64,000 nucleotides of DNA from Terrilactibacillus tamarindi (GCF_009718825.1 NZ_WNHB01000005.1:62001-126000); one strand, 5' to 3'; numbered from the stretch's first letter, positions 19,115-28,880 are shown. The notes: generated by a model not told the origin, from the sequence alone. Numbers and translations are program-made.

Positions 19115-19918
19115 ATGAAGAGTGTTATGCTATGCTTAGTAACTGTATTAGTATTCTTATTGCCACATAGTGTCTTGGCTAAAGAAGATGAGAACACGAT
19201 TGCTCAAACTTGGCAAGAACTTGAAGACCTATCTGATCAATCCTATCAATTTGCCAACAATGGACAATATGGACAAATCGATGATCTTTTAAAAAATTTC
19301 AATAAAAAGTGGTCCATGCTTGTCGATATAACACCCATTCCAGATTTAGATCAAAGAATCATCACTTCTTCATTAAATCAAGCGCGCCAAACCATTAAAT
19401 CAGATATTAGTGACAAACAAAAAAAACGTAACGTGGTTCAACTTCGACTAGCCATCGATGCAATTGAATCCGATTCTAATCCAATGTGGAAAATATTAAC
19501 ACCTAAAGTGATGAAATACGCCAATCAAATGCAGAACTCCGTTGAAAAAAAGGATTGGACACATTTTCAGCATCAATTAAATCTGTTTCTTGATCAGTAT
19601 CAGACGATTTATCCAGCGATGATGATCGATCAGAATTCTGATCAAGTTGAACAAGTCAATGAAAAAGTCGACCAATTATCTAATAATCGGATGACAATAA
19701 GGCAAGATAAAGATAGTGTAAAAAAATTAAATCAACTCCGACAAGATTTACAGGCTGTTTTTAATCAGAAAACACAACAATCGTATTCTCAAATTGAGTG
19801 GATTCCCATAATATATATTAGTGGCGGAATTTTAATAACGCTGCTTTTAATTAGTAAATTAAGAAGGAACCCAAAAGCGATTAAAAGAAAATTAATACAA
19901 AAGGGAAAGCACGTTTGA
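19115..19918 (+). CDS. ypjB: Sporulation protein YpjB
   Basis: A 267-residue protein with an N-terminal signal peptide (VMLCLVTVLVFLLPHSVLA, about residues 4-22), a charged helical extracytoplasmic region, and one C-terminal membrane segment (IPIIYISGGILITLLLI) followed by a basic tail. This layout and the position after ypjA match YpjB of B. subtilis, a sporulation-associated protein of unknown mechanism. ATG 19115 follows AGAGGAGGGA. Confidence 0.82.
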   Translation: MKSVMLCLVTVLVFLLPHSVLAKEDENTIAQTWQELEDLSDQSYQFANNGQYGQIDDLLKNFNKKWSMLVDITPIPDLDQRIITSSLNQARQTIKSDISDKQKKRNVVQLRLAIDAIESDSNPMWKILTPKVMKYANQMQNSVEKKDWTHFQHQLNLFLDQYQTIYPAMMIDQNSDQVEQVNEKVDQLSNNRMTIRQDKDSVKKLNQLRQDLQAVFNQKTQQSYSQIEWIPIIYISGGILITLLLISKLRRNPKAIKRKLIQKGKHV

Positions 19919-19994
19919 TGATGCTGAAAATTTGACAAAAGGACAATATTTGACTAAAATTGACCTTAATAAAATAGTGGAGGTTAAGTCAATC

Positions 19995-20681
19995 ATGGGA
20001 ATTGTGCAGTATCTCATTTATATGGTTATTTTAATGGCGATCCCTATGTGGGCACAAAGTCGTGTTCGTAGAAACTATGCCAAATACTCAGAAGTTCCTA
20101 ATTCAACCGGTTTATCAGGCGCACAAGTCGCAAGAAAAATCCTAGATGACAATGGATTGTATGATGTGACCATTGAAGAAGTATCCGGAACACTCACAGA
20201 TCATTACGATCCCTCACGTAAGGTTGTTCGATTATCTTCAGGGATCTATCATGGTGATTCTATTGCAGGAACGGCTGTCGCTGCACACGAAGTAGGGCAT
20301 GCAATTCAAGATGCAACAAATTATTCTCCACTTCGAATTAGACATGCACTTGTTCCTCTTGCTAATTTGGGATCAAGTTTATCGTATATTTTGATCTTTG
20401 CAGGATTTCTACTCCAAATATTTAATCTTGCGTTAATTGGTGTCATATTTTTTGCCTTTGCTGTATTATTTCAATTGGTTACTCTACCAGTTGAATTTAA
20501 CGCATCAAGCCGGGCACGTGATCAGATTGTTAGTCTAGGGATTGTTAAACGAGAAGAGGAACGCCAAGCAGGTAAAGTATTAAATGCTGCAGCTTTAACG
20601 TATGTCGCAGCCGCGCTCGTTGCCTTTATGGAACTTTTGCGATTTATCCTTATACTTTTTGCAAACCGAGATAATAACTAA
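19995..20681 (+). CDS. yugP: YugP-like membrane zinc metallopeptidase
   Basis: Predicted membrane-embedded zinc peptidase of 228 residues. The zinc motif is HEVGH in AVAAHEVGHAIQ, preceded by GTLTDHYDPS and followed by the family segment LPVEFNASSRAR. It has about four hydrophobic segments including one at the extreme N-terminus. ATG 19995 is preferred over an in-frame ATG at 19932 because GGAGGT lies just upstream and the N-terminus then matches YugP. In B. subtilis yugP is elsewhere; here it is downstream of ypjB. Substrates are unknown. Confidence 0.86.
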   Translation: MGIVQYLIYMVILMAIPMWAQSRVRRNYAKYSEVPNSTGLSGAQVARKILDDNGLYDVTIEEVSGTLTDHYDPSRKVVRLSSGIYHGDSIAGTAVAAHEVGHAIQDATNYSPLRIRHALVPLANLGSSLSYILIFAGFLLQIFNLALIGVIFFAFAVLFQLVTLPVEFNASSRARDQIVSLGIVKREEERQAGKVLNAAALTYVAAALVAFMELLRFILILFANRDNN

Positions 20682-20787
20682 CATTTAAGGGACTTAAAAA
20701 AGACCAGCTTAAGTAACCCTGCTGGATCTTGATCTTTGAAAAATATCGTGTAACTTAATAAAAAATAAGTTGAAAATTAAAAGATGA

Positions 20788-20815
20788 GCGGCTGTTTATT
20801 TAACAGCCGTTTTTG
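20788..20815 (+). terminator. Rho-independent terminator
   Basis: CGGCTGTT and AACAGCCG form a perfect eight-pair stem with a four-base loop and a T-run, about 107 bases after the yugP-like stop. Confidence 0.88.
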
Positions 20816-20968
20816 GTTTACTTCTAAGTGTCTTAAAAGGATTGCCAACCCATAGACCCATTGGTATAATAAGCTTTGTATTTTTTCATAAAAATAAAAA
20901 AACGATTACTACATATCCTTCATCATCTCATTAATAATAGATACATAAAAAGAAAGAAGGGACATTGA

Positions 20969-21892
20969 ATGCAAAAAGTAATACTGGATGTCGATACAGG
21001 AATCGATGATGCTCTTGCCATTATGCTGGCAACAGAATCAGAAGAGTTAGATATATTAGGGATTACAACCGTAAGCGGAAATGTATCTCTTGAACAAGCC
21101 ACTCGAAATACCTTAAAAGTTTTACAAATGGTAGGGAAAGAAAAGGAGATTAACGTTTATCCTGGTGCATTTGAACCGCTCCTTAGAAAAAAGTTTCATG
21201 AACACCGTGTACACGGTAATGATGGACTTGGCGGAGCATTAACGGATATGGAATTACGCGCAAAGCCTTCATCAAAGCATGCGGCTCATTTTATCATTGA
21301 TCAAGTCCATCGTTATCCAAATGAAGTCACACTCATTATGACCGCTCCTTTAACGAATCTTGTCCATGTTTTAAAATTAGATCCTACGTTTGCAAGAGAT
21401 GTTAAGAGAGTTATTTTCATGGGGGGAGCCGCTAAAACACAAGGGAATGTTACCCCTGTTGCTGAATTTAATATTTATGCCGATCCAGAAGCGGCAAAGA
21501 TTGTTTTCCATTCAGGAATACCATTAACGATGGTAGGGCTAGATGTGACGATGAAAACTCTTTTACATGATTACCATGTTGATGAACTAAAGGGATCTCG
21601 TTATTACGATTTTATTCATAAAAGTGCTCAATATTATATGAACTTCAGACAGTTTGATGAAGTGATCACAGCTTGCCCTATGCACGATCCACTGGCGGTA
21701 GGCGTCGCTATTGATCCAACTATGATTCAAACTGAAAGTCTCTATGTAGATGTCGAAACCGAAAGTTCTTTATGTGATGGACAAACCGTTTGCGATCTGC
21801 GTTTTCAATTAAATCAACAAGAAAACATGGATGTCGCATTAGACGTCGATAGCGATCGATTTATATCCATGCTTCTTCATAGATTGAAATAA
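20969..21892 (+). CDS. Nucleoside hydrolase (inosine-uridine preferring family)
   Basis: Hydrolyses the N-glycosidic bond of ribonucleosides, releasing base and ribose for salvage. The 307-residue protein has the calcium-binding DVDTGIDDALA motif at residues 6-16 and the family segments NVTPVAEFNIYADPEAA and HDPLAVGVAID. Specificity (purine, pyrimidine or both) cannot be read from the sequence. ATG 20969 follows AGAAGGGA. It stands alone between terminators. Confidence 0.9.
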   Translation: MQKVILDVDTGIDDALAIMLATESEELDILGITTVSGNVSLEQATRNTLKVLQMVGKEKEINVYPGAFEPLLRKKFHEHRVHGNDGLGGALTDMELRAKPSSKHAAHFIIDQVHRYPNEVTLIMTAPLTNLVHVLKLDPTFARDVKRVIFMGGAAKTQGNVTPVAEFNIYADPEAAKIVFHSGIPLTMVGLDVTMKTLLHDYHVDELKGSRYYDFIHKSAQYYMNFRQFDEVITACPMHDPLAVGVAIDPTMIQTESLYVDVETESSLCDGQTVCDLRFQLNQQENMDVALDVDSDRFISMLLHRLK

Positions 21893-21897
21893 GTGCT

Positions 21898-21926
21898 TAA
21901 TTGGGGTGTTAAATATGGCACCTCAA
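21898..21926. terminator. Weak hairpin between convergent genes
   Basis: GGGGTG and CACCTC (one G-U pair) around a ten-base loop, followed by AAATTTTG. It could end transcription from both sides, but the T-tracts are poor. Confidence 0.35.
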
Positions 21927-21949
21927 ATTTTGATTTACAAGCTAAAATT

Positions 21950-22792
21950 TTAACCATTACAGACCCTTAAGATACGATCCACTGATCCACCATAACTTTC
22001 ACCAAACAAGTTTAAGTGCGCGAGTAAATAATAGAGTTGATAGGCAGGAACTCTTTCTTCCCATCCAGATTCTAACGGAAAAGCCTTTTGATAGGATGCA
22101 TAAAATGCGTCGCTAAACCCACCAAATAACTTAGTCATCGCAAGGTCCATTTCGCGGTCACCATAGAAAACAGCAGGATCAATGAAGACTGGCTCGCCTT
22201 GAGTTGTGAACATGACATTACCGCTCCATAAGTCTCCATGTAATAGCCTTGGCGTCACCGCTCTATCCTCATTTTTAAATTGATCGATAAACTTACCGAA
22301 GAGTTTTTCACGTTGCCGGTTCCAAAATCCCTGTTCCTTTGCCATCTTAACAAGAGGATTCAATCGTTGATGGATATAAAAGGAAGTCCAGTTTTCATCT
22401 GGCCCGTTCGATTGTGGTAAAGTTCCCAGATAATTATTTTCAGATAAACCAAAATATGATTGGGTATCCGTATGCAGCTGAGCAAGAGCACGTCCACAAA
22501 GAGCATCATTACGAGGACCGCTTTCTATGGCTTCCATGAGGATATACGCATCATTTTTTATTTGTCCAACATCATAGACCATCGGAGTCCGCACTTTTTT
22601 TCCTAATAAATTAAGTCCATAAGCTTCTTTTTTAAAAAAATGAGCTTTCATGTGACGATGGATTTTTAAAAAATACGATTGTTTAGTCGTCTCAATTAAA
22701 TAAGCTTCATTAATATCTCCACCACTCACACGTTTAACATCCTGTATACTTTCAATAGGTAGATTAGATAACCATTGATGATCCTCTATCAC
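21950..22792 (-). CDS. Fructosamine/ketosamine kinase family protein
   Basis: A 280-residue phosphotransferase of the fructosamine-3-kinase family, which phosphorylates sugars attached to amines and helps repair glycated molecules. The kinase-like catalytic loop is LLHGDLWSGNVMF, followed by FIDPAVFYGDREMDLAM with the metal-binding Asp. The start is GTG at 22792 with AGAAGG about ten bases upstream. It is divergent from the FAD oxidoreductase, and two palindromes lie between them. The exact substrate is unknown. Confidence 0.87.
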   Translation of the reverse strand: MIEDHQWLSNLPIESIQDVKRVSGGDINEAYLIETTKQSYFLKIHRHMKAHFFKKEAYGLNLLGKKVRTPMVYDVGQIKNDAYILMEAIESGPRNDALCGRALAQLHTDTQSYFGLSENNYLGTLPQSNGPDENWTSFYIHQRLNPLVKMAKEQGFWNRQREKLFGKFIDQFKNEDRAVTPRLLHGDLWSGNVMFTTQGEPVFIDPAVFYGDREMDLAMTKLFGGFSDAFYASYQKAFPLESGWEERVPAYQLYYLLAHLNLFGESYGGSVDRILRVCNG

Positions 22793-22816
22793 TGTGTTAT
22801 ACCTTCTTTCTTTAAA

Positions 22817-22845
22817 TTCTTATTAGATTAATCATCTAATAAGAA
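22817..22845. promoter_or_regulatory. Perfect palindrome in a divergent intergenic region
   Basis: TTCTTATTAGAT and ATCTAATAAGAA are perfect 12-base arms with a five-base spacer. It lies just upstream of the kinase gene start. It could be an operator for a dimeric repressor, or a hairpin. Confidence 0.5.
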
Positions 22846-22894
22846 TTAGATTGACTTCCTTCCTAACGACAAGACATATCCAATTACTAAATAC

Positions 22895-22917
22895 CATTCT
22901 ATTATTATGATAGAATG
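22895..22917. promoter_or_regulatory. Second palindrome, upstream of the FAD oxidoreductase
   Basis: CATTCTAT and ATAGAATG are perfect eight-base arms with a seven-base spacer containing TATTATG. It lies 23 bases before the ATG at 22941, so it likely overlaps promoter or leader. Confidence 0.4.
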
Positions 22918-22940
22918 AAACTAGAAGATTATAAAGCGAG

Positions 22941-24086
22941 ATGAATGATATGCAGAAAATCGTAATCATAGGCGGCGGGATCATTGGGATGAGTGCAGCC
23001 TATACATTAAGTCAATCAAAGAACTATGACGTGACCGTTATTGATCAAAAAGATCCAGGTCAGGCAACAGACGCAGCAGCGGGTATTATTTGTCCTTGGT
23101 TATCAAAACGGCGAAATAAAGTATGGTACGAGTTAGCCAAACAAGGGGCAAGATATTATCGTGAGCTGATGATAAATCTAATGAAGGAAGTTCATCATGA
23201 CATAGGTTTTCAGCAAGTAGGGGCTATGTGTATTCGTGATGATAAACAATTACTCATTGACCTAGCCGAGAAAGCCGAAAGCAGACGGAAAGATGCTCCA
23301 GAAATCGGTGAAATTACGTTATTAACACATGATCAAGCTAAAGAGGAATTTCCATTATTGAAAGACCATTTTATGGGGTTAAAGATATCTGGAGGAGCTA
23401 GAGTTAACGGTAGGGCACTACGGAATGCCTTAGAAATGGCCGCTGTTAAACAAGGGGCATCGGTCTTACATGGCTTTGCCAATCTTTGTCAAACAAATGG
23501 TGTTGTAGATGGGGTAGGTTGTCATACGATCGAAAGCATCATACCCGCTGATCAGGTCATCATTGCCGCCGGCGCTTGGGAAAGACATCTATTAGCTCCG
23601 CTTGGATTAATGACGGATATTACGCCCCAAAAGGGCCAGTTATTACATTTAAGATTAAACAATAAACAAACGGGTGTTTGGCCAGTTATTTTGCCTCCAA
23701 TTGGTCAAAGTATAGTTCCATTTGAACATGGACAAGTGGTTATAGGGGCAACCCACGAAAAGCATAAAGGATTTGATCTTTCACCTACTGTAGGAAGTAT
23801 ATATGATATTCTACACCAAGCTCTTCGTTTTGCCCCTGGACTGGCTGAAGGAGAGATCAAAGAGTGGAGAGTAGGTTCTCGAGGATTTACGTCTGATTTT
23901 TCACCTTTTATAGGAAGAGTACCGGGTTATCCTAATCTCTTAACAGCCAATGGTCTTGGGGCATCGGGATTAACAACAGGTCCATTAGTTGGAAAGTTAC
24001 TAGCAGAAAGTGTGATGGGTCTGGATTTAACTATGCCAATAGATAACTACGATCCGGCTCCTTATATACGAGAAATAAAAAAATGA
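22941..24086 (+). CDS. FAD-dependent oxidoreductase (DAO family)
   Basis: A 381-residue flavoprotein of the glycine/D-amino acid oxidase family. The FAD-binding GGGIIGMSAAY motif is at about residues 11-21, followed by AAAGIICPWLSKRR, and the C-terminal FAD-contacting region is GLGASGLTTGP. Family members oxidise D-amino acids, glycine or related secondary amines; the substrate here is not evident. ATG 22941 or ATG 22950 could be the start, both with a poor ribosome binding site. It is followed by a strong terminator. Confidence 0.87.
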   Translation: MNDMQKIVIIGGGIIGMSAAYTLSQSKNYDVTVIDQKDPGQATDAAAGIICPWLSKRRNKVWYELAKQGARYYRELMINLMKEVHHDIGFQQVGAMCIRDDKQLLIDLAEKAESRRKDAPEIGEITLLTHDQAKEEFPLLKDHFMGLKISGGARVNGRALRNALEMAAVKQGASVLHGFANLCQTNGVVDGVGCHTIESIIPADQVIIAAGAWERHLLAPLGLMTDITPQKGQLLHLRLNNKQTGVWPVILPPIGQSIVPFEHGQVVIGATHEKHKGFDLSPTVGSIYDILHQALRFAPGLAEGEIKEWRVGSRGFTSDFSPFIGRVPGYPNLLTANGLGASGLTTGPLVGKLLAESVMGLDLTMPIDNYDPAPYIREIKK

Positions 24087-24121
24087 TCAAGACATTAACA
24101 TAAAAAGATGAAACGAACGTA

Positions 24122-24150
24122 AAAAAAGGGAGTCCTAGGACTCCCTTTTT
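24122..24150 (+). terminator. Rho-independent terminator after the oxidoreductase
   Basis: GGGAGTCC and GGACTCCC flank TA, with A-run before and T-run after, so it can act in both directions between convergent genes. Confidence 0.9.
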
Positions 24151-24171
24151 GATGTATATCATCTTATTTAT

Positions 24172-24210
24172 CCCACCTTAACGGCAAGTAAAGCCCCCCA
24201 CTGATGGAAA
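24172..24210 (-). repeat. PATE-like element, copy 3 (internally deleted)
   Basis: Follows TTTAT at 24167-24171. Only the two ends of the element are present: CCCACCTTAACGGCAAG joined to CCCCCCACTGATGGAA. The central hairpins are missing. It touches the 3' end of the DUF915 hydrolase gene. Confidence 0.65.
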
Positions 24211-24212
24211 CT

Positions 24213-25094
24213 TTATTTTATACCCCATAAGAAATCGGCAATCAGAGCATCTACTTTGGGATTTTCATGAAGCTTACTGTGTTGTGCCATACGTCCGGTG
24301 ACGGTTTTTTCTTGATATTTTTGATGTGTAAAAATATAGCGACCTAAAAAGGCACTTTTCAGCTTTACGGTTCCATCTCCAGCCTCAGTCTTATTTATTT
24401 CACCACCAATGGCTAAAACATCTAAATCATGTGGAAGTTGATCACGTTTAGGGTATAGTACACTCGTTTTTTTCATTTGGTCGACAGTTAATTTAGAATC
24501 GTCTTGCGGTCCATCTCTCCAGCTAAATGGAGCTGCAATAGGGACAAATTTATGTACATACGGATAGTCATTTCTCGATTTTGATGTTGTTTCAAGAAAG
24601 TAAGTGGCTGTTTTACCTCCAAATGAATGCGTAACAAGGTCTATCGTCTGAATGTGCTGCTTTTGCTTTAACCATTGCATGGTTGATTCAAGCCACTTTG
24701 TTTGGTTATCTAGAGAGCCTTTATTATTTTGAAAGACGACTTGGATAAGTGGAATACGTTGATCGGTTATTTTTCCATGTACGATCAGTTCGCCACTCGG
24801 TTTCACATAGATAAGGAGTGCTCTTTCAGGGCCTTCATAAACCGATGTCAGCCGATTGAGCATGGATCGAAAGGAACCCTCAGTTCCGGTCCACCCATGT
24901 ACAAAGACGACGGGATAGGAATGTTTCTTTTTTAATTGAATTTTGGAATGGTCAAAGCTAGCACTAATCGTTTCATGAGTTTTGCTCTGCTTATGTTTTG
25001 ATACATTTCCATCATTAGATTTTGATAAAATGATGAATGTAGTAAACGTTGTCGACAAAATGATGACAAGGAGGATTAATCCTAGTTTTTTCAT
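24213..25094 (-). CDS. Alpha/beta hydrolase, DUF915 family, membrane-anchored or secreted
   Basis: A 293-residue protein with an N-terminal hydrophobic segment (LGLILLVIILSTTFTTFIIL), so secreted or anchored outside the membrane. The hydrolase fold shows VVFVHGWTGTEGSF (oxyanion region), the nucleophile serine in VTHSFGGK, and a late His in HSKLHENPK. DUF915 proteins are uncharacterised lipase-like hydrolases of Firmicutes. ATG 25094 follows AAAGGAGAA. The substrate is unknown. Confidence 0.83.
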   Translation of the reverse strand: MKKLGLILLVIILSTTFTTFIILSKSNDGNVSKHKQSKTHETISASFDHSKIQLKKKHSYPVVFVHGWTGTEGSFRSMLNRLTSVYEGPERALLIYVKPSGELIVHGKITDQRIPLIQVVFQNNKGSLDNQTKWLESTMQWLKQKQHIQTIDLVTHSFGGKTATYFLETTSKSRNDYPYVHKFVPIAAPFSWRDGPQDDSKLTVDQMKKTSVLYPKRDQLPHDLDVLAIGGEINKTEAGDGTVKLKSAFLGRYIFTHQKYQEKTVTGRMAQHSKLHENPKVDALIADFLWGIK

Positions 25095-25316
25095 GCGTTG
25101 CGTTCTCCTTTTATACTGGGTTCGTTATTGCTAGTCATCATATCGCAATATGTAAAATCATTCAAGTGGAGCCATAAAGCGATGGAAAAATTCTCCAAAC
25201 AGAATCCCTAGTCCCCTTATTTTTAATAACGAAGTTTCATCTCGTTTCTTTATTATCTGATACTCAAAGTACAAAAACAAAGTAGTAATAATAAAGAGGT
25301 TTTGGTTCATAAAGTG

Positions 25317-25459
25317 AAGCTTCCATTAGTGGGGGTTTTCTTCATCCCCCACTGATGGTTAGCTGAACCAATCGGACCTTTACGGGCAGTTGATCCCCAC
25401 CTATCTTCTTTGAATACTCAGAATCTTGAGGTGGGGTCTTTACTTGCCGTTAAGGCGGG
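25317..25459 (+). repeat. PATE-like ORF-less repeat element, copy 4 (full length)
   Basis: About 143 bases with two strong hairpins: CAGTGGGGG/CCCCCACTG-type arms at 25328-25354 and CCCCACC/GGTGGGG arms at about 25395-25436. The right edge CTTGCCGTTAAGGCGGG is followed by ATAAA, so the complementary strand reads TTTAT followed by the element. It is nearly identical to copy 5 at 61220, including the shared core AGCTGAACCAATCGGACC, which indicates recent spread. Confidence 0.8.
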
Positions 25460-25556
25460 ATAAAAAAGGGCGTATTTTTGCTGTTATTATGGTATATGTA
25501 TAATCATTTTTAAAGGTTACAACATAAACTAGAAATATAAAGAAATTAAATATTTT

Positions 25557-25570
25557 TGAAAGCGCTTTAA
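25557..25570 (+). promoter_or_regulatory. CcpA cre-like site upstream of the GH15-like gene
   Basis: TGAAAGCGCTTTAA matches the catabolite-responsive element consensus with a palindromic AAAGCGCTTT core; only the last two bases deviate. It lies about 65 bases before the start codon and suggests glucose repression. Confidence 0.6.
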
Positions 25571-25634
25571 TTTGTTTAAAAAAATGAGGTTTGTCAACAC
25601 TGAAATTAAGGTAAAAAATAGTGGAGGTGTTTTG

Positions 25635-26657
25635 ATGATGAATACAGATCAAGCGTTAAAAGTACTCGATCAAATGCGTTTACCCAATGGGGCCTATACG
25701 GCTAGCCTATCGAAGGATTATAGCTATGTTTGGATTAGAGACGTTGTTTATTCTGTACTACCTTTTATTCAAAAACCATCTGAACGATACGAAAAGGCAT
25801 ATCATGCATTATTAGACCTTTTCTTAAAATATGAATGGAAAATAGATATTCATCGAAATAAAAAACCTGTTCAACTTTATGAATATATTCATTCTCGTTA
25901 TTCTAGGGATCTCAAAGAAATGAATGCTGAATGGGGTCATGCTCAAAATGATGCAATAGGTGCTTTTCTTTGGGGAATAGGAGAAGGTGTAAAGAATGGG
26001 CAAAGAGTGATACGTGACCATCATGATATACGAATAATCCAAAAGCTAGTAGACTATCTTGAATGCTTAGAATACTGGACTGCAAAAGATAATGGCATGT
26101 GGGAAGAGAATATGGAGGTGCATGCCTCGAGCGTCGGTGCTTGTGTTGCTGGACTTCAAGCTGTCAAATTGATTGTCAACGTGAAGGACGACCTTATTAA
26201 AAAAGGTGAGGAAACACTCAATCACTTACTCCCTAGAGAAAGTGAAACAAAAGAAACGGACTTAGCTCTCTTATCGTTAATCTATCCGTATCGTTTGGTA
26301 AGTCATGATATGGCATTGACTATTCTTGAAAATGTGACCTCGCAACTTGAACGTACGTATGGCTGTATCCGTTATAAAAATGACCAGTATTATAATGAAG
26401 GTGCAGAAGCTGAATGGTGTTTTGCTTTCCCATGGCTTGGACTGTGCTATGACGAACTCGGCATGATTGACAAAGCTGAAGAGTATTTTGAAAAAACTAA
26501 AAAAATCGTTCCAGAAGACTGGGCAGTTCCTGAACTATATATTGGAGGGAAAAATATTCCTAATCAAAATACACCTCTTGCTTGGTCAGTTGCACTATCC
26601 TATATCTTAATTAATCGCATACAATATTCACTCACCTATCGAGCTGTTCAGACATAG
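25635..26657 (+). CDS. GH15-like (glucoamylase / phosphorylase kinase-like) protein
   Basis: A 340-residue protein related to the alpha/alpha-barrel of family 15 glycoside hydrolases and of phosphorylase kinase regulatory subunits. Landmarks are SYVWIRDVVYSVLP near residue 27, EMNAEWGHAQNDAIGAFLW, MWEENMEVHASSVGA and the late AEAEWCFAFPWLG. There is no signal peptide, so it acts in the cytoplasm. It lies upstream of glgBCDA and may trim glycogen; no glgP is present here. ATG 25635 has GGAGGTG upstream; the longer frame from 25572 overlaps the regulatory region. Confidence 0.78.
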   Translation: MMNTDQALKVLDQMRLPNGAYTASLSKDYSYVWIRDVVYSVLPFIQKPSERYEKAYHALLDLFLKYEWKIDIHRNKKPVQLYEYIHSRYSRDLKEMNAEWGHAQNDAIGAFLWGIGEGVKNGQRVIRDHHDIRIIQKLVDYLECLEYWTAKDNGMWEENMEVHASSVGACVAGLQAVKLIVNVKDDLIKKGEETLNHLLPRESETKETDLALLSLIYPYRLVSHDMALTILENVTSQLERTYGCIRYKNDQYYNEGAEAEWCFAFPWLGLCYDELGMIDKAEEYFEKTKKIVPEDWAVPELYIGGKNIPNQNTPLAWSVALSYILINRIQYSLTYRAVQT

Positions 26658-26688
26658 AATCCACGAGTTTCAGGTGATTAAGTAAGAA

Positions 26689-26726
26689 AACGTTTAGAAC
26701 ATTATCTGTTCTAAGCGTTTTTTTAT
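26689..26726 (+). terminator. Rho-independent terminator after the GH15-like gene
   Basis: AACGTTTAGAAC and GTTCTAAGCGTT pair with one G-U pair and are followed by a T-run. Confidence 0.88.
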
Positions 26727-26933
26727 TTACTTAGTACCATATTATGACGACATAAGTTTTTCTTGATATTTATCATATGACTAAATATAAATTTCAACAC
26801 CGATTTTATTGAAAAAATAATTTTTAATAAATAACGGATTCGACAAAATTAGATGATAAATTACAAAGGATTCTGAATACTTTCGTAGAATCATTAATAT
26901 AAGATTTAATAAGGGATTTGGAGGTGGGAATAA

Positions 26934-28880
26934 TTGAGTCAATTACTGGAAAATAAGCAAGACATCCTTCCCAGTGAAGAGGATATTTATCTTTTTCATG
27001 AAGGAACATTGTATGAGGGTTATAAGCTATTTGGCGCCCAAGTTATAACAGACCAAGATATTCTTGGTGTACGCTTTACCGTTTGGGCACCGAATGCAAA
27101 GCATGTCTCTGTTGTAGGTGATTTCAATCAGTGGAATGGAATCAATCATCGAATGACTAATGTGCATTCAGGGATTTGGACATTATTTATACCTAACTTA
27201 GTCGAAGGTGACATATACAAGTATGAGATTGTAACTCCAACAAATCAGACCATTTTGAAAGCGGATCCATACGCGTTTTTCTCTGAATTACGCCCTAACA
27301 CGGCTTCGGTTGTTTATTCATTAGATCATTATGAATGGCACGACCAAAAATGGATCAGAGATCGCAAAAAATACGACTCGTATCATTCAACCATGTTAAC
27401 TTACGAATGCCACCTCGGTTCTTGGAAAAAGAAGGACAATGGAGAGTTTTATTCATATAGGGAAGACGCAGATCAAATGATTGACTATGTTCTTAAGCAT
27501 GGATTTACTCACATTGAAATCATGCCAGTTATGGAACACCCTTATGATCGATCCTGGGGTTATCAGATTACAGGATATTTCTCTGTCACGAGTCGATACG
27601 GTAAACCAGAGGATTTTATGTATTTTATCGATCAATGCCATCAAAAAGGGATTGGTGTTATTTTAGACTGGGTCCCTTTACACTTTTGCAAAGATGCTCA
27701 TGGGCTTGGTCAATTCGATGGGACGGCGCTTTATGAACCGGAAGATCCTATGCGTTCAGAACGACCACTGTGGGGGACTTATAACTTTGATTTTCATAAA
27801 CCCGAAGTGGTTAGTTTCTTAATCTCAAATGCGATCTTTTGGATGGATAAGTATCATATTGATGGTTTCCGTATTGATGCTGTTTCTTATTTGATTTATT
27901 TAAATCATGACCATACGTTACCGTCCGCTTTAAAAAATAAGTATGGTGGAGATGAAAACCTTGAAGGAATTGCTTTTATAAAGCAACTTAACGAAGTGGT
28001 ATTTAAAAACTATCCACATGCCTTAATGATAGCAGAAGAAGCCACCGATTGGCCTTTGGTATCCTATCCAACGGATAAAGGAGGGCTCGGTTTTAACTAT
28101 AAATGGAACATGGGCTGGGTCAATGATCTGCTTCGTTATATGCAGCTAGACACACAAGACAGGCGTCACCATCATAATATGTTGACATTTTCCATGTATT
28201 ACGCCTTTTCAGAAAACTATATTCTTCCATTCTCCCATGATGAACTTGTGTATGGGAAACGTTCTTTATTAAATAAAATGCCGGGTGACTATTGGCAAAA
28301 ATTTGCTAACTTAAGGTTACTTTATGCTTATTTCTTAACCCATCCTGGTAAAAAACTTATTTTTATGGGAAGTGAATTTGCTCAATTCGACGAATGGAAA
28401 GATATAGCACAATTGGATTGGAACTTACTAAACTTTGAATCTCATCATAAGTTTAATCAGTTTTTTATAACAATCAATCATTTTTACCAAAAAATGCCTT
28501 GTCTATGGAAATTAGATCATATTTCTGAAGGATTTGAGTGGATTGACCCGCATAATAATGAACAAAGCATCATAATTTTTATTAGAAGAGGAAAAAGAAA
28601 AGGTGATTATTGCATCGTCTTATGTAATTTTACAGAAACTGTTTACCACAATTTTAGAATTGGCGTTCCCTCTTTTGGAAAATACCTAGAAGTATTTAAT
28701 ACTGACTTAGAAGAGTTTGGCGGTTCTGGGCAATATAATGCTGAATCGATTAGGGTGGAAAAAGAACCCTACCATAATCAACCGTACAGCATGGAAGTCA
28801 CCGTTCCTCCATTGGGGGTGAGCATCTTCATGAAACAAACAAAAAGACGAAGGAGGGAGGATTTTATTTATGACAAATAA
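26934..28880 (+). CDS. glgB: 1,4-alpha-glucan branching enzyme
   Basis: Adds alpha-1,6 branches to glycogen. The 648 residues contain an N-terminal CBM48-like domain ([20 protein letters not shown]), then a GH13 barrel with the catalytic Asp in [10 protein letters not shown], the acid/base Glu in AEEATDWP, and the [10 protein letters not shown] motif. The start is TTG with GGAGGTG upstream. It overlaps glgC by 11 bases and opens the glgBCDA operon. Confidence 0.95.
   Translation: MSQLLENKQDILPSEEDIYLFHEGTLYEGYKLFGAQVITDQDILGVRFTVWAPNAKHVSVVGDFNQWNGINHRMTNVHSGIWTLFIPNLVEGDIYKYEIVTPTNQTILKADPYAFFSELRPNTASVVYSLDHYEWHDQKWIRDRKKYDSYHSTMLTYECHLGSWKKKDNGEFYSYREDADQMIDYVLKHGFTHIEIMPVMEHPYDRSWGYQITGYFSVTSRYGKPEDFMYFIDQCHQKGIGVILDWVPLHFCKDAHGLGQFDGTALYEPEDPMRSERPLWGTYNFDFHKPEVVSFLISNAIFWMDKYHIDGFRIDAVSYLIYLNHDHTLPSALKNKYGGDENLEGIAFIKQLNEVVFKNYPHALMIAEEATDWPLVSYPTDKGGLGFNYKWNMGWVNDLLRYMQLDTQDRRHHHNMLTFSMYYAFSENYILPFSHDELVYGKRSLLNKMPGDYWQKFANLRLLYAYFLTHPGKKLIFMGSEFAQFDEWKDIAQLDWNLLNFESHHKFNQFFITINHFYQKMPCLWKLDHISEGFEWIDPHNNEQSIIIFIRRGKRKGDYCIVLCNFTETVYHNFRIGVPSFGKYLEVFNTDLEEFGGSGQYNAESIRVEKEPYHNQPYSMEVTVPPLGVSIFMKQTKRRRREDFIYDK

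Larger units (their letters stand above)
25095..25634. other. Intergenic region holding a repeat element and a cre site
   Basis: About 540 bases without a gene, upstream of the GH15-like gene. It contains full-length repeat copy 4 (25317-25459) and a CcpA-type cre site (25557-25570). No clear promoter boxes were assigned. Confidence 0.6.

Noticed and set aside
24729-24935. Plus-strand open frame inside the DUF915 hydrolase gene
   Set aside because: It lies fully antisense to a gene with clear hydrolase motifs, has no convincing ribosome binding site and no recognisable family.
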